Below, piece after piece: positions 10,263-22,608 of a stretch of DNA of 64,000 nucleotides. The notes beneath the pieces were generated by a model. The model was not told the origin of the DNA. It saw nothing but the letters and a program-made list of their open reading frames with translations, and did not search any database. Source of the stretch: Perca fluviatilis (lineage: Eukaryota; Chordata; Actinopteri; Perciformes; Percidae); contig NC_053134.1 of the NCBI RefSeq assembly GCF_010015445.1, positions 11,019,265 through 11,083,264 of the forward strand, read 5' to 3'. The position numbers and the translations under genes are program-made. Every line of letters starts with the position of its first letter. Within the stretch, counting starts at the first letter, position 1.

Positions 10263-10584
10263 TCATTGGGCAGGAAGAGTGTGTGATTTAGTCCGGGATT
10301 TCAGTTTTAGACTTTTCAGCTGTAGTGTACTTGTACTTAATATTTAATATCTATTTTTATTAAAGCACACTGATACATTATTGTGTAGCAATTCTTAAAA
10401 ACTAGAATTAGAAATCTTTTTGTACACTGACATAATTTCTACCTTTGTATTTGTGTAATTTAGTATTTGGCAGTATTTAGTATGCCTGTCAACACAATAC
10501 CAAAACAATTGCAATCAATCTAAAAGGAAGGTGTACAATGGTTATAAAATAGTGGGCGGACAACAAGACAGTACAATAGTTTCT
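10263..10584. other. AT-rich spacer
   Basis: AT-rich sequence between the inverted-repeat element and the possible minus-strand 3' end at about 10585. No feature was recognised. Confidence 0.35.
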
Positions 10585-11608
10585 CTTAATTCTTATTTCA
10601 GTTTTATTTAATAAGTCATAAATGTCCAGTTTGCAATAATGAACATGTAGATGGCAGCAGCTGCTTTGAAGGGCAGAGGAGGAATGTGAATGAAACTAAA
10701 CTGAACGTGGATGAAGTGCAGGAGAACAGGTAATCCTTTAGAATCAGAAAGAGGGACAAGTGTGAAAAGGATGCTGAGATGGAGAGAGATGCTCACTGCC
10801 ATTACAATGACACATTTGCATCTCACTTGCTCCTAATTGTAACTGCATGTACAGTACGTATACATGCATGTGAACAGTACCAGAGCGATGACGTCAAATG
10901 GTTAGTGTAAGTTAAGTGTTCTCGTCAGCGCACAAGAAGAGCCTCAGGTTTTGATGTAAATAAAACACATTGTTAAGGCTCACGGGTTTGGATAAATGAT
11001 CACGTTTACGTAACACATGAGTCAGAGGGTTTGAAGCTACGTGTTCATTTTCCCTCAGCTCATTTGTACCCTGTGTACATCTTATTTATATCATTCCATA
11101 AATGTCTGGCCTGTGTACAGTATACATTCCATTGAGAATGATCCTATTTTATAACATATGACAACACTAATATATAGTAGCATTATGATCTCAAATATTT
11201 TGAGGGCATAGATTGATAAATTTAGAGCTATGAATCCTTTGACATATCGTGGTGTGAAAAGCATCAGGCAGTGACTAATTCTTTACATCCAGTTATTTTC
11301 ACAACATGACAGACAATTCACAGATCAGAGAAGATGCAAAATCATTAAACATGTACAACACCAATACATGAAGATGGGCTATTAGTGGCAGATTTTTCAT
11401 ATTAAGAAGTTTTAGAATAAGTGGACATAAAAGATGTACATTCACTGGCAATGCAAAACATAGGGATTTGGCACAATGACAACAAAATGTGCCATATGCA
11501 TTATACATGTAGGTATAAAATATAAGAAGAATCCCTAACATTTTAAGTAATTCAACTTTTTTTTAAATCCTCATCTGCTTTGTCTCAGACTTTCACTAAC
11601 TCATCTGC

Positions 11609-11645
<37 letters not shown>

Positions 11646-11840
11646 TGAAAGAGATACTCACTGCTCCATCAGGGAGAATGAAAAGGTGACGCGTACTTCA
11701 GATGCCAGAATCCAGTGCAGATACTTTTTGGGGTAAGGGCTTCCTGGCTACTGCCTTAGGAACAGCAAGCCCAGACCGCAAAAAGACCCACAAAGGACAA
11801 AAACGTTGACTTTATGATCTTGTGGTGATCTCCTCAGCAT
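10585..11840 (-). other. Candidate minus-strand terminal exon and 3' UTR
   Basis: On the minus strand a strong acceptor (CTCTTTTTCTCTCTATAG, plus-strand 11841-11858) precedes ATGCTGAGGAGATCACC. One frame reads AEEITTRS then TAA at about 11813, which could be the C-terminus of a protein. A second frame (MLRRSPQDHKVNVF...) stays open for 31 codons. A consensus donor (GTGAGTATC) at 11661 could instead make this a 179-base internal exon. Towards lower coordinates follows ~1 kb of unique AT-rich DNA without transposons, ending at a minus-strand AATAAA (10603-10608), so it resembles a long 3' UTR. No upstream exon or family could be matched, so the gene is unidentified. Confidence 0.25.
11609..11647. 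repeat. (GCGT)n microsatellite
   Basis: About nine uninterrupted GCGT units. It is rich in CG steps and strictly alternates purine and pyrimidine, so it can adopt Z-DNA and may be heavily methylated. Confidence 0.95.
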
Positions 11841-11892
11841 CTATAGAGAGAAAAAGAGCCATTAGCACACCTGATGCATGCAAGAAATGTAT

Positions 11893-12016
11893 AAATAAAA
11901 TAGAATTGTGTTCATTGTTGTTCTGTTTTCTTGTCTTTTGTTGTCAGAAATGCCTTGTGATTTCTGCTGCAACCTAATTTTCCCACAGGGACAATAAACA
12001 AACTAACTAACTAAAA
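11893..12016 (+). mobile_element. Probable 3' end of a LINE-type retroelement
   Basis: The segment ends CCCACAGGGACAATAAACAAACTAACTAACTA. Many fish non-LTR elements of the L2/CR1/Rex type finish with a TTTCCCC..GGGACAATAAA-like tail followed by a short tandem repeat in place of poly(A), here four ACTA-like units. Only the 3' tail survives; no reverse transcriptase frame is present. Confidence 0.45.
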
Positions 12017-13110
<1,094 letters not shown>

Positions 13111-13225
13111 TCCTCCCCTGTTTAATCACCAAAAGACCAAAAAGAACAAGCTACCATTTCCCTTCTGAACTAGATGAAGAACCCAGCAGGCTCAATATAT
13201 TGAGGGCTTGTTCCTGCCAAAATGT

Positions 13226-14473
13226 AAGTCTATGGCAAGCAGTTTTACATTTAATCAAACCACATTCCCATCTGTAATTACATTTTAGATATCCATAATA
13301 GCATTTCTACTGGATAAAATTGTATTCTCACCAGTTAGAATGGTAATTTAAAGAACTCCACAATAACATGTTTACTAGTAGAAATGGTATTTCAAGATAT
13401 CTGGTCAAAACTAAATAAAAGGAATCTAAAAATCGTTTTAAAATTTTAATTGGCAGTTTAAACATTTATTAGCTACACTGGATATTTATTGCAGATATCC
13501 GTAATTCTACTCTTCCTAGTCAGAAAGAACAATTCCGATATCCACAATGACATTCTTTAGTACAAATGACGTCATGTTTCCCATTCATGAGTATGGGGCT
13601 TTCAAATTCAGATGTCCACAACGTCATTCTTGCTATCCAGAATGAACATTCCAGATATCTGCAATAGAATTATTACTAGGAATAACTCCCATTTCAGATA
13701 TCTACAATACAATTCTTACTAGTCAAGATATCCAAAATGAAACAAACATTCCAGATATCTATATTGTAATTTTGACTATCCAAAATACATTCTGACTAGT
13801 AAAAATGTCATTACGGATACGAAAAACTGCAATTTTACTATGAAAATTACAATTGTGGATATCTATAAAAGAAATGCTACCCATCCAGAATGTGATTATA
13901 TATATCTGAAATAGTAACTGACGTAGTCTGTCTGTGACCTGTAATAAACACGTCACCAAACAGATTAAGCAAAAAGATAATAATGAATGCCAAAATGGCT
14001 GCTATTATGGATATCTAAAATATAATTGTGGATAGTCAATGAACACTTTTTATGTTAAAATGGCATCCTATCTACCTGTTAGCAGATATCCACAATAGAT
14101 TTGTAAATATCTGAAATTGTATTTTTACTAGCCATAATACAAATTGTTGATATCATATACATTTTTACTAGTCAGAATGTATTTTGGATAGTCAACGTTA
14201 CAATATAGAGATCTGGAATGTTTGTTTCATTTTGGATATCTTGACTAGTAACAATTGTATTGCAGATATCTGGAATGTTCATTCTGGATAGGAAGAATGA
14301 CGTTGTGGACATCTGAAATTGAAAGCCAATTGAAATGACAATTGTAGAGAGGAAGAATGTCATTGTGGATATCTGAATTGTTCTTTTTGACTAGGAAGAG
14401 TTGAATTACGGATATCTGCAATACATATCCAGTCTAGCTATCAAATGTTAAAATGGCTTGCCATAGAAAGACT
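13226..14473. mobile_element. 1.25-kb foldback (long inverted repeat) element
   Basis: The left and right halves are imperfect reverse complements almost end to end. GTCTATGGCAAG near 13229 pairs with CTTGCCATAGAAAGAC near 14458. TTATTGCAGATATCCGTAATTC (near 13490) pairs with GAATTACGGATATCTGCAATA (near 14404). GATGTCCACAACGTCATTCTT (near 13612) pairs with AAGAATGACGTTGTGGACATC (near 14295). Further pairs continue inward to about 13800/14160. Both arms are themselves full of short units built around GATATC, ACTAGT and CAGAATG. No open frame is present. The unpaired centre is roughly 13860-14020. The left arm has extra sequence (about 13275-13465) with no partner in the right arm. Confidence 0.8.
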
Positions 14474-16482
14474 AGAATTCTTGAAGTTGCATCTTCCAGT
14501 CGCTCTTCTACAACTTGCAGATGCAACCTTTTGAAAATGTGTCACATTAGAAGATCCAGGATCCAGACATTTTGTGGAAAATATTGTATTTTGAGGAGTT
14601 AAAGGAGTGAGGCGTTCTCTTCCTTGGGTGGTAAAGCCCACAATGTGATACGTACTTCCCTCCACCATCCCCACATTCAAGCTCTTCAGCTTTCTTTAAC
14701 TCTGCACTGGCCATGACAGGAGATGATCTCAGAATAGCACTATGGTATGACCTGTCTCAAACTTTATTTAGTTTCACAGCTAAATGTTTCACAAACGATT
14801 TGCTTTGCATTTGGTTTCTCAGAAAGAAACTATATTGCAGCTTAAATATTGCCTTTTGCTAAAATTGAATATTACATTCCAGTTACGTAAAACCATTTTC
14901 TAAACGTATCTGGCTGTTGTAGTGGAGTGCCTTCTTGACCACCTGAAACACACTACTAATGATTTTATTTCATCCAACTCTAGTTTTGATATACTATTGC
15001 GTTGAAGCAACAACAAAAAAAGGTCCTACCCCTGATTTTGTCACAATATGAAATTCTGAGCTTTACCCAGAAACATTCAACATGCTACAATAACTATATT
15101 GTTTCCACCCTTTCCGTTCAGAGTTCCACTTAAGAAACCACATCAGCAGCCATAAATCTCTAACATTCAGAGCAGTTTTTCAAAACTTCATCAGAGTCTA
15201 CCATGTCAGAGCTCTAAGACAATGCCAATACATGCTAAAAAGAAGCTCTACAAGGTTGCATAAGGCAATCAAACCACAAATATAAAATCAGAACATCCAC
15301 ACTCTGTCCAGCTCATACAGTTAGAATGAAAACATGACAGATTCAATGAACTAATTTCTCATCTAGATCTGAATCGGTTGGATAATCAACAACAACAAAA
15401 AATGTTTCTTTGTTTAACTAAAAATGTCCTACAGGAAAACCAGCCACCAAGCATAAAAGATTCAATTACCACAACCCCCGTCCACCATCACAAGCCAGCC
15501 ACCATGTGTGCCAGTGCACCATACTGAATGAAGAAGATAGTTAATTCAGTGATACAGGTAGTTACTCTCAACGCCATTCCATGCCACACCCTTAACATAA
15601 CAAAACGACCTGCAAAGCCACCACCTCAAAGTGTACACTGCTAAAGGTCTAGGCCCTAAATCATACTTTATAGAGGGCTACAAATAGGATGGTGTAAGTG
15701 GGCATTTCACATAAACTTTAAAAAAAAAATCTTAAACACTGCAATAAAATGCTCTTTCTGACAGTAATAAGTCGTTAACAGTTTTTATTTTCACGTTTAC
15801 ATGTTTGACCATTGCAGCTTTATTGAGGGTGTGTTTAGTCTCTTTGGTGTGCTTCTCATCAGGTTTACATTGTGAGCATAACTTCATTCTTTTTTTTAAC
15901 TGTCTCTTGATTTAAGGGGCGTTATTGTAAATTAATAATCCTATCTGTAACAATCAAGAACAAAACGATTAAATCCGTCATGTCAGCCAACACATGTTTT
16001 GTCACTTCACAGTTTTCAGAAAGCTAAATCGATGCAAGGTGTTGTTTTTGGTAATTCATTTAGTGTAAGAAATTCATTTGGTACTTAAAATTTTTTTTTT
16101 GCTGAAATGCATTGCAGTGACGCCTACTATAGAGGAGGGAGTGTGAGAATGGGGGAATATTCCAGAGGATAACACTACACATGCAATCTTTTTCAACCTG
16201 CAGCAATCATAATTACAACACATATCTTGAGAGTTGTGTTTGCAGCTATAATTGCTTTGGTCTTCGCCATAAACAATTAAAAAAAAGAAATCTGGAAATT
16301 ATCATTTGAATTGAGGATCCAACTGAACTCAAATCTAGAAAAAAAGGGGAAAATCCTGCATCAAACATTAAACCGCAAGTGTAAATCCATTCAATGTGCA
16401 GGCCTGCTTCATGAAATTTCATGCTCCAGTAAAGAACAAGTTCATAAAAAGAGGGTTTAAAAAAAGAAAAATTGTTTGTTTT

Positions 16483-16484
<2 letters not shown>
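14474..16484. other. Unannotated non-coding DNA
   Basis: Unique AT-rich sequence. A minus-strand ATG at about 14714 opens a 54-codon frame with a GTACGT donor-like site inside, but nothing supports it as a gene. No other repeat or motif stood out. Confidence 0.4.
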
Positions 16485-16517
<33 letters not shown>

Positions 16518-16541
16518 TTTTTTTTTTTTTTTTTTTTTTTT
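16485..16541. repeat. Poly(T) tract
   Basis: A run of T interrupted by a single A. It could be the poly(A) end of a reverse-oriented retrocopy, but the flanking DNA shows no recognisable retroelement or target duplication. Confidence 0.9.
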
Positions 16542-17299
16542 AGGCATGCACAGCACAGGACCACATCTGGATGATGGGGCCTATGCGTGTAAATGGGTGT
16601 TACGTCAAGCCCAGGGCGGATAGGGACCAGCAGACTGGACCATCTGCACACGTAGGCATCTGCCACACTTACCTCACCACATGCGTCATATGTGGTGGGG
16701 GGGAAAAAAGTGTCACATCCCCTACTGCTCTTTCTCTAAATGTGTCCTACATTGTCCCATACCTAGCTTACTTAGTTATACACTGATGGAAGACTGTGTG
16801 TTTTGATAATATATTTACTTAATGCATATGTGCGAGGGATTCAGACGGGTCCAATTATCTCCTTTTTCGCAGTGTCAGTTCTAGGCCCCTAACCCGTGTG
16901 AGCTCTCCGTCTTATAGAAGTTGCTGAGCTCGGTCCACCTTTACAGCAAAGGATAATCAGTCCAGTGTTTAAAGACTATTGCATGGCACCTGCTCATCGG
17001 CCTTAAACACGACGGATGTAAGGAGAGAACGCTGTCTACACCGTGAGCTGTCCGTGGTGCTGAAACCAGCTCTCGCTGCGTGGTAAACGCCCTGCACTTG
17101 AGCCCAGTTTGTGGAAAGAGGGAAAAGTGGAGTTGATAAAAACTAAAAAGGTTGAATGAAAGGTAACAGAAACACCAACAAAATAAAATAAAATCCAAAC
17201 TAAAATAATACAATAAACACAATAAAAACAGCTGACACAACCATATTAAATCTCTCTTTTTTGGGGCGTCACAGTGGGGTGTGCAGTCTGAAGATGAAT
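16542..17299. other. Unannotated non-coding DNA
   Basis: Contains a minus-strand frame of 129 codons (16941-17330) with a Cys/Phe/Leu-rich, low-complexity product. Its composition comes from T- and A-rich DNA, so it is not called a gene. Confidence 0.4.
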
Positions 17300-18600
17300 T
17301 GATCGTGCATGAATTGGCACTTGTTGCCATAACGCATTGAAAGCCTGCCGAGTGGCAATATGTGTTTGTGCGTGCGTGTGCGCGCGTGCACTCGTAGAAC
17401 GATCTAATCGTTGCTATTCCACACTAAAAGAAGTAACGTTACTTCTTATAGGTTCCACGAGCACGACTGCCCCCCATCACACACACACACACCGCCCGGC
17501 AGTGAAAAGTAGCCTCTTGACAAATGATGATCAACCAGCTCCATTTCTAGAGATAGCTCGATTTTAATGAAACTCACCGGAATCGTTTACATGTTACTAT
17601 TCAAAATGATGTAAGACGTGGAGTGATTGGCATTGCAATTAGATGACACTGCTTTGCCTTGATCCTCTCATGGTGTTCCTAACATTTCAAAGATCACGGC
17701 TAGTCTTCAAAATTGTAATTATCGTACTGAAATACATTTCCCCTCAGCGCACACTCTCTCTCAGCGGTGAATATATGTGGATGGATGCAGAATTGGTATT
17801 GCATCGGTATAACCGGGCTGTAGACGGAGCACGTCCACCGCTGCGGTTAATGATGAAGAATTGCAATCAACTCAGTGTAAGTCAACACGAAGACACTTTT
17901 AGTTGAATTTGTTTGTTTCTCCTAACATCACACATCAAAACGTCTCTCCGGAGAAAACACTGGCCACTCACGATTCGCCGTGAAAACTCGGGGATGAATT
18001 TCTCAATGGCTCTCTATATAGCAACACTGTCTATAACCACGAAAACAGAATGGCAGGTTGTTGTTTTTACTCACTTTAACAATAAGCAAAGAGGAAATAA
18101 TAAAAATAGAATGGGCTCACCCAGTCATCACCGATCCGAGGAAGCGTGCATCATTTTTCTCTTCCCCCCCTTTTTCCCTCCAATAATCCCTGGGAATTTG
18201 AACGGCACCCATTGATATGCAGCAGTAGGGCCCCCCTCCCCCCACACCCCCCACCACCCCTCCACCTCCACCCTCTCACCCTCCCTCCATCCTTTCTCTT
18301 CCCAGACGTCAGTCGCATTGCCTCCCATTCATTTCGGTCTATATTTATTTTATTTCTTTGCATTTCTTATTCTTAATCCATTTTGTCCTCCTCCCTCCTC
18401 TCTGGAAAATGCTGCAAAACCTCTAATGGAAGCCACTCAATTCCTCCAGTCTGCTTCTTGCTGGTGACCTGCATTGACGTCATTGCGTCATTAGGTTTCC
18501 CCTGGAAACACGGGAGAGCCAAAAATAGAAACACATTAATTCAAACCCCAGGCTGGGGGAGGGGTTGGGGTAAGGGGTAGTTGGGGGCTGTTTTTGGCCA
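17300..18600. promoter_or_regulatory. Promoter-like block with CRE, CArG/MEF2-like and TATA motifs
   Basis: CG dinucleotides are noticeably more frequent here than nearby, in two patches (about 17360-17500 and 17800-18140). A perfect palindromic CRE (TGACGTCA, 18475-18482) is followed directly by TTGCGTCA, and a near-CRE (GACGTCA) lies at 18305. CCAAAAATAG at 18519 is one base from a CArG box, and CTATATTTAT at 18339 resembles a MEF2 site. CTATATAG occurs near 18014. A C-rich tract spans 18230-18300. The cluster resembles an activity-responsive or muscle/neural promoter, but no exon is assigned and the strand is undecided. Confidence 0.35.
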
Positions 18601-18622
18601 CTATTTCTTTCTATCAATCCAT

Positions 18623-18658
18623 AATCTTCTCACCCCCCCCAATCTTCTCACCCCCCCC
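18623..18658. repeat. 18-bp tandem duplication with C8 run
   Basis: Two perfect adjacent copies of AATCTTCTCACCCCCCCC. The exactness implies a recent duplication. Confidence 0.9.
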
Positions 18659-18956
18659 AAATTCAGCACTATAATATGATATTTCTGTACTACATTACAC
18701 ATCATGTCATTGGCACCTATTTATGATCTTAAAATTACATTGTCGTAGCGTTAAGATAGCTGCTGACATTTATCAACCTTTAGAGTATGCATCTTAACAG
18801 AGAGGCTTCTATAGTTTCACAAAATATTTTTTAGGCTTGAACCACAGCTGACGCCTTTTGGTGAATTCATAGCCGGAGTAACCTGCGCTTGGGCCCAGGG
18901 GCAAATATAAAATGGTGGGCCCCATTAACCTCCCTTCTTTCCCACTACCAGTGCTA

Positions 18957-19976
18957 TCTCGCATTGCCAGACTTATCTCCACAGCGCTGTGGAGTAAGGT
19001 CTGGCTACACTACGCATACATTCCAGGATAGGAGAAAAAAATGCTCTGGGTTGTTGGCATTTCTTTTAACCAATCACAATCGTCTTTGGCGGCGCTAAGC
19101 TCTGGATGCAGCAACGGTGGCTCTGCAAAACAGTCTCTGGAAGGAACTCATTTTGGTGAAACATTTGCATCCCGCAAAAGAAAATGTCACATACAATATT
19201 AAATGAAGTTAACTGTTCACACAATACAGTAACTTGATGTATTTTAATTAGCTGAACGCATGGTTAAACGTAATTTGCTCTTAGCGATGTATCGCCATGT
19301 GTATTTTGTCCGTAGCAAATTCTGACCTATTGGTCCCAAAACGTCCCAGTTAGACAGTAAATGCCGTAAACATATTCCTTGTAAATCTTAACAATCATTC
19401 CCCGAAAGAACCAAGCCGGCCTGCTTTGCTGCACAATCCAAATTTTCTCCAAAACTGGGCATTCTTAGCATGTAGCTTGCTAGCTCGCAGTTTGTGTTTC
19501 CCGAAGGGAACGGAGTTTGAGAACAGCAACACACAGAGTGAAAGGTGAGAGACATCTGATGTGGGGCAATTATCCTGGAAATTTACTGTTGTTGATTCAG
19601 ACTATGTTTAATACTACCTGTAGGTCTGTCACGTGATTTGTAGTCTATATCCTTCACGTTCCACTTCCAGTGCTGCAGGAAATGTGTTGTAATTTTACAT
19701 TTTGTGGATTTATGAGGACTATTGTTGACTGCTCGTCTGATCTCTGCAGGGTAAATTGAGACAGCTAGCTAGACTATCTGTCCAATCTGAGTTTTCTCTC
19801 GCATGACTATTTTGCAGTGGCTCTGTGCAGAGTTTAGACCCGCCCATGACGACTCTAATTCTGATTTTTAAAAGTGCCAGTAAACCAGAGCACGTTTTCC
19901 TCCCATCACCGAATGCTATGTGGAGTAGCCAGACCCTCCTTCAGCGCGCTTTGGAGGAGGGTCTGGCAAAGCGAGA
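18957..19976. mobile_element. ~1.0-kb MITE with hairpin-forming ends, full copy
   Basis: The left end TCTCGCATTGCCAGAC and the right end GTCTGGCAAAGCGAGA are inverted repeats. Each end is also a near-perfect internal palindrome: left CTCCACAGCGCTGTGGAG, flanked by GCCAGAC and GTCTGGC; right AGACCCTCCT...AGGAGGGTCT. The element has no transposase. CTA directly flanks both ends (18954-18956 and 19977-19979), a possible 3-bp target duplication. The interior contains CTAGCTTGCTAGC-like and TTAACTGAA-like stretches shared with the partial copy at 56307. The superfamily was not assigned. Confidence 0.75.
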
Positions 19977-22308
19977 CTAGGTGATTTGAAACACATATTC
20001 ATTTTAGGAATATGCAAGTACAAAACTAAAGCAATAGTCTCGAAACTAGAATTTGACACAGGGACTCAGGCTCAGGAAATAAAGCAGGACCTACCTTAAG
20101 TCATTGGTCATCGAGCCTTGGGAGAATTGTTCTGTAGTGAGCTGTGGCGAGCTGTCCATACAGTAGAGCGGTTATATGGGACCTGCAGGGACTCTGGACA
20201 TATGCACAGCTGGTTGTCATTTTTACCATCTAATCAGGAAGGTTTTGATGCCTGTGACACTGAGTGCAGGTTAAATGTTCCGTGGTTTTTAACTAAGCCC
20301 CTGTTAGAATCGCAAGCCAGCAGTATCACAGTTTAAATAATGATTGACAGCACCAAGCTCAAATGGTTCATGGTACATTTAATTTTTTAAATATTTATTT
20401 TGAACATGTAACAAAAATGTAAAAACAAGAATACAATTAAATAATTATTTTAATATATATTTATATTATTATAATTTTTTTAACCCAAATGTGGATAAAT
20501 AATAAACGTGTGATTAAAAGATGGTAAATGACTAAATATGTGTAATAAAAATATGCCATCTAAGTTAAAACTGAAAAAATTGGAAAATAGCAGGATAGTA
20601 GAAAAGCTCATAGAAGGATAATGTAATACTGTAATGTAATGTAATAATATAATACTGTTCCTGAATATTACTTGTACTTTAAACTGTTTTGCATGCGTCC
20701 TTCATCAAGGATGGGATCTGGTTAGCTTCCCAGAACTCTTTTTATGACAGATTTGCAGTATTGCGGCTCTTATAGAATCTTATATTTGAGAAATATAGCA
20801 TAGCATAGCACATATATGATACATAATCAAAAAAGTTAAGTAAATAATAAACAAACACAATTATCGAGACAAAGCAAATATCCACAATATAAGTCAACAT
20901 TAAGAAAAAACTGGCATTTCTTATCCTTGAAATAATGTAGGCCTACACCACTCTTATACTATGATGTAAAAATGTGCAATAAATATGTCACAGGTCAGTT
21001 TGTAAGTTGGTAAAATATAGGTATAACATCTGACTTCAATCTGATGATTATGATAAAGCAAACCATTTGAGACTACTTTCTGCAATGTATTTATAACTTA
21101 TGAATCTATGGGCTGTAAAAAAGAGGGCAAATTGAAAGTAGGAAATAGTTCTATAGTATTCATTCATTGTTCTTTCATTAATGTAGTCATTCATGTAGTT
21201 CTCTAAATCCATTCACTTATCCAGGGCAGCCACCTTTCCAGTGATGCAAAGCCCTCCTCCCATTTAATCGCTTTAGCTTCATCTATCTGCTGTGATGTTC
21301 GAGATCAAGTGACATTACGGTGCCACGTGCACCCCCTCCCCTTTCCAATGCACCCCACCGTGCACCACCGCTCACATACAGGCACGTGTTAACATGCACA
21401 CGCGCCAGCTTCGTGACACCCGGCTGGAGGCCCGCACACTGGCACAGGAGTAGTGATGCTGCATTCACGCTGTGGCCTTAAAGAAAGGAAGATGAAGAGG
21501 AAAAAAAGAAAAGGGGAAAACTCTGGCAGCATCAGCATCGCAAGATGATAGTGGACCACAATGACAAACTGCCAATCTTGCCTATAGGTGATTACAAGTA
21601 ATTCTACCACCCACTAACAGCATTGTGACTATTCACTTTTAATATTTAATAATTATTTGCTTAGTTTATTTCTCAAGGCTTCTGTTGTGGCCCAAATCCA
21701 CAGTGCTACAGCAGTTATTGCCAAATTAAGCTTAACCTGCAACTAAAAAAAGGCCGCAAGAATACACCTAAGAAGAGCTGATTGTACTCCATCTTTGTTA
21801 CACGTTTTTAACAATTAATTTTCAGATTTTGCCATTTCTGGTAAAGCCACATTAAATAATAATCATAACAATAAAAATAAAATAAAGAAAAAGTCCAACC
21901 AGTCCAAAACTATTTCTGTGTTTTGGTTTTGAAGATACCTTGTGTGTGTTTTCATATTTCTTTTCTTTTCTTTTTTCTGAGAAACGAAGCGTTAATTCCT
22001 CTCAAACATTCCTCTAGCTGCAAAAAAAAGTGAGCTATGACGCAACTCTGTGGTCTGTTTGGCTACAAGCAAAGCAGATAAGTGATGGAGGGAATTCTAC
22101 AAAGTCAACTTCTGTCACCACTTCCTGATTATCTGGTCCTTTGAAAAAGAGAGTATCCAATCCCAAAGTTGTCATTATTTTCTCTTTGATTATTCTACCG
22201 ATATGAAACAGGGCTCCAAGATTGCTTCAGCATCATACCTTGTTGCTTGCCCCTTCACAGAGTATTAGAAGTGGCAACAATATTACACAAGTCCCGTTTT
22301 CTTTGGTG
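19977..22308. other. AT-rich non-coding DNA with one GC-rich E-box patch
   Basis: Very A+T-rich in 20380-20480 and 20800-21200, with TAATG- and ATAGC-type short repeats. A compact GC- and CpG-richer patch at 21295-21480 holds two perfect CACGTG palindromes (21324 and 21383). No coding sequence was recognised. Confidence 0.4.
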
Positions 22309-22608
22309 TTAAAGGTCCCATGACATGGTGCTCTTTGGATGCTTTTATATAGGCCTTAGTGGTCCCCTAATACTGTATCTGAAGTCTCTTTCCCAAAATT
22401 CAGCCTTGGTGCAGAATTACAGCCACTAGAGCCAGTCTCACAATGAGCTTTCCTCAGTATGAGAGAGGGGGGGCAAGGTGGAGAGTGGGGGCCTTGACCA
22501 ACTGCCACTTTGCTCATTTGAAAGCCATGATGTCTCTCTCTCATGGGTGGGCCAAATTAATGTTAAAAAACCTCATAAAGGGAAATTTTCATGCCATGGG
22601 ACCTTTAA
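22309..22608. mobile_element. 300-bp MITE with TTAA ends (piggyBac-like)
   Basis: It starts TTAAAGGTCCCATGACATG and ends with the reverse complement of TTAAAGGTCCCATGGCATG, a 19-bp terminal inverted repeat with one mismatch, bounded by TTAA at both ends. TTAA duplication is typical of piggyBac-type transposition. The interior has no transposase and is a type often seen in fish genomes. Confidence 0.82.

Noticed and set aside
14655..14714. Minus-strand ATG (about 14714) opening MASAELKKAEELE with a GTACGT donor-like site
   Set aside because: The frame also runs on past the donor with no compositional change, no acceptor or partner exon fits its phase with the 11840 candidate, and no homologue was recognised.
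16941..17330. 129-codon minus-strand frame
   Set aside because: Cys/Phe/Leu-rich low-complexity product from A/T-rich DNA with no domain or splice support.
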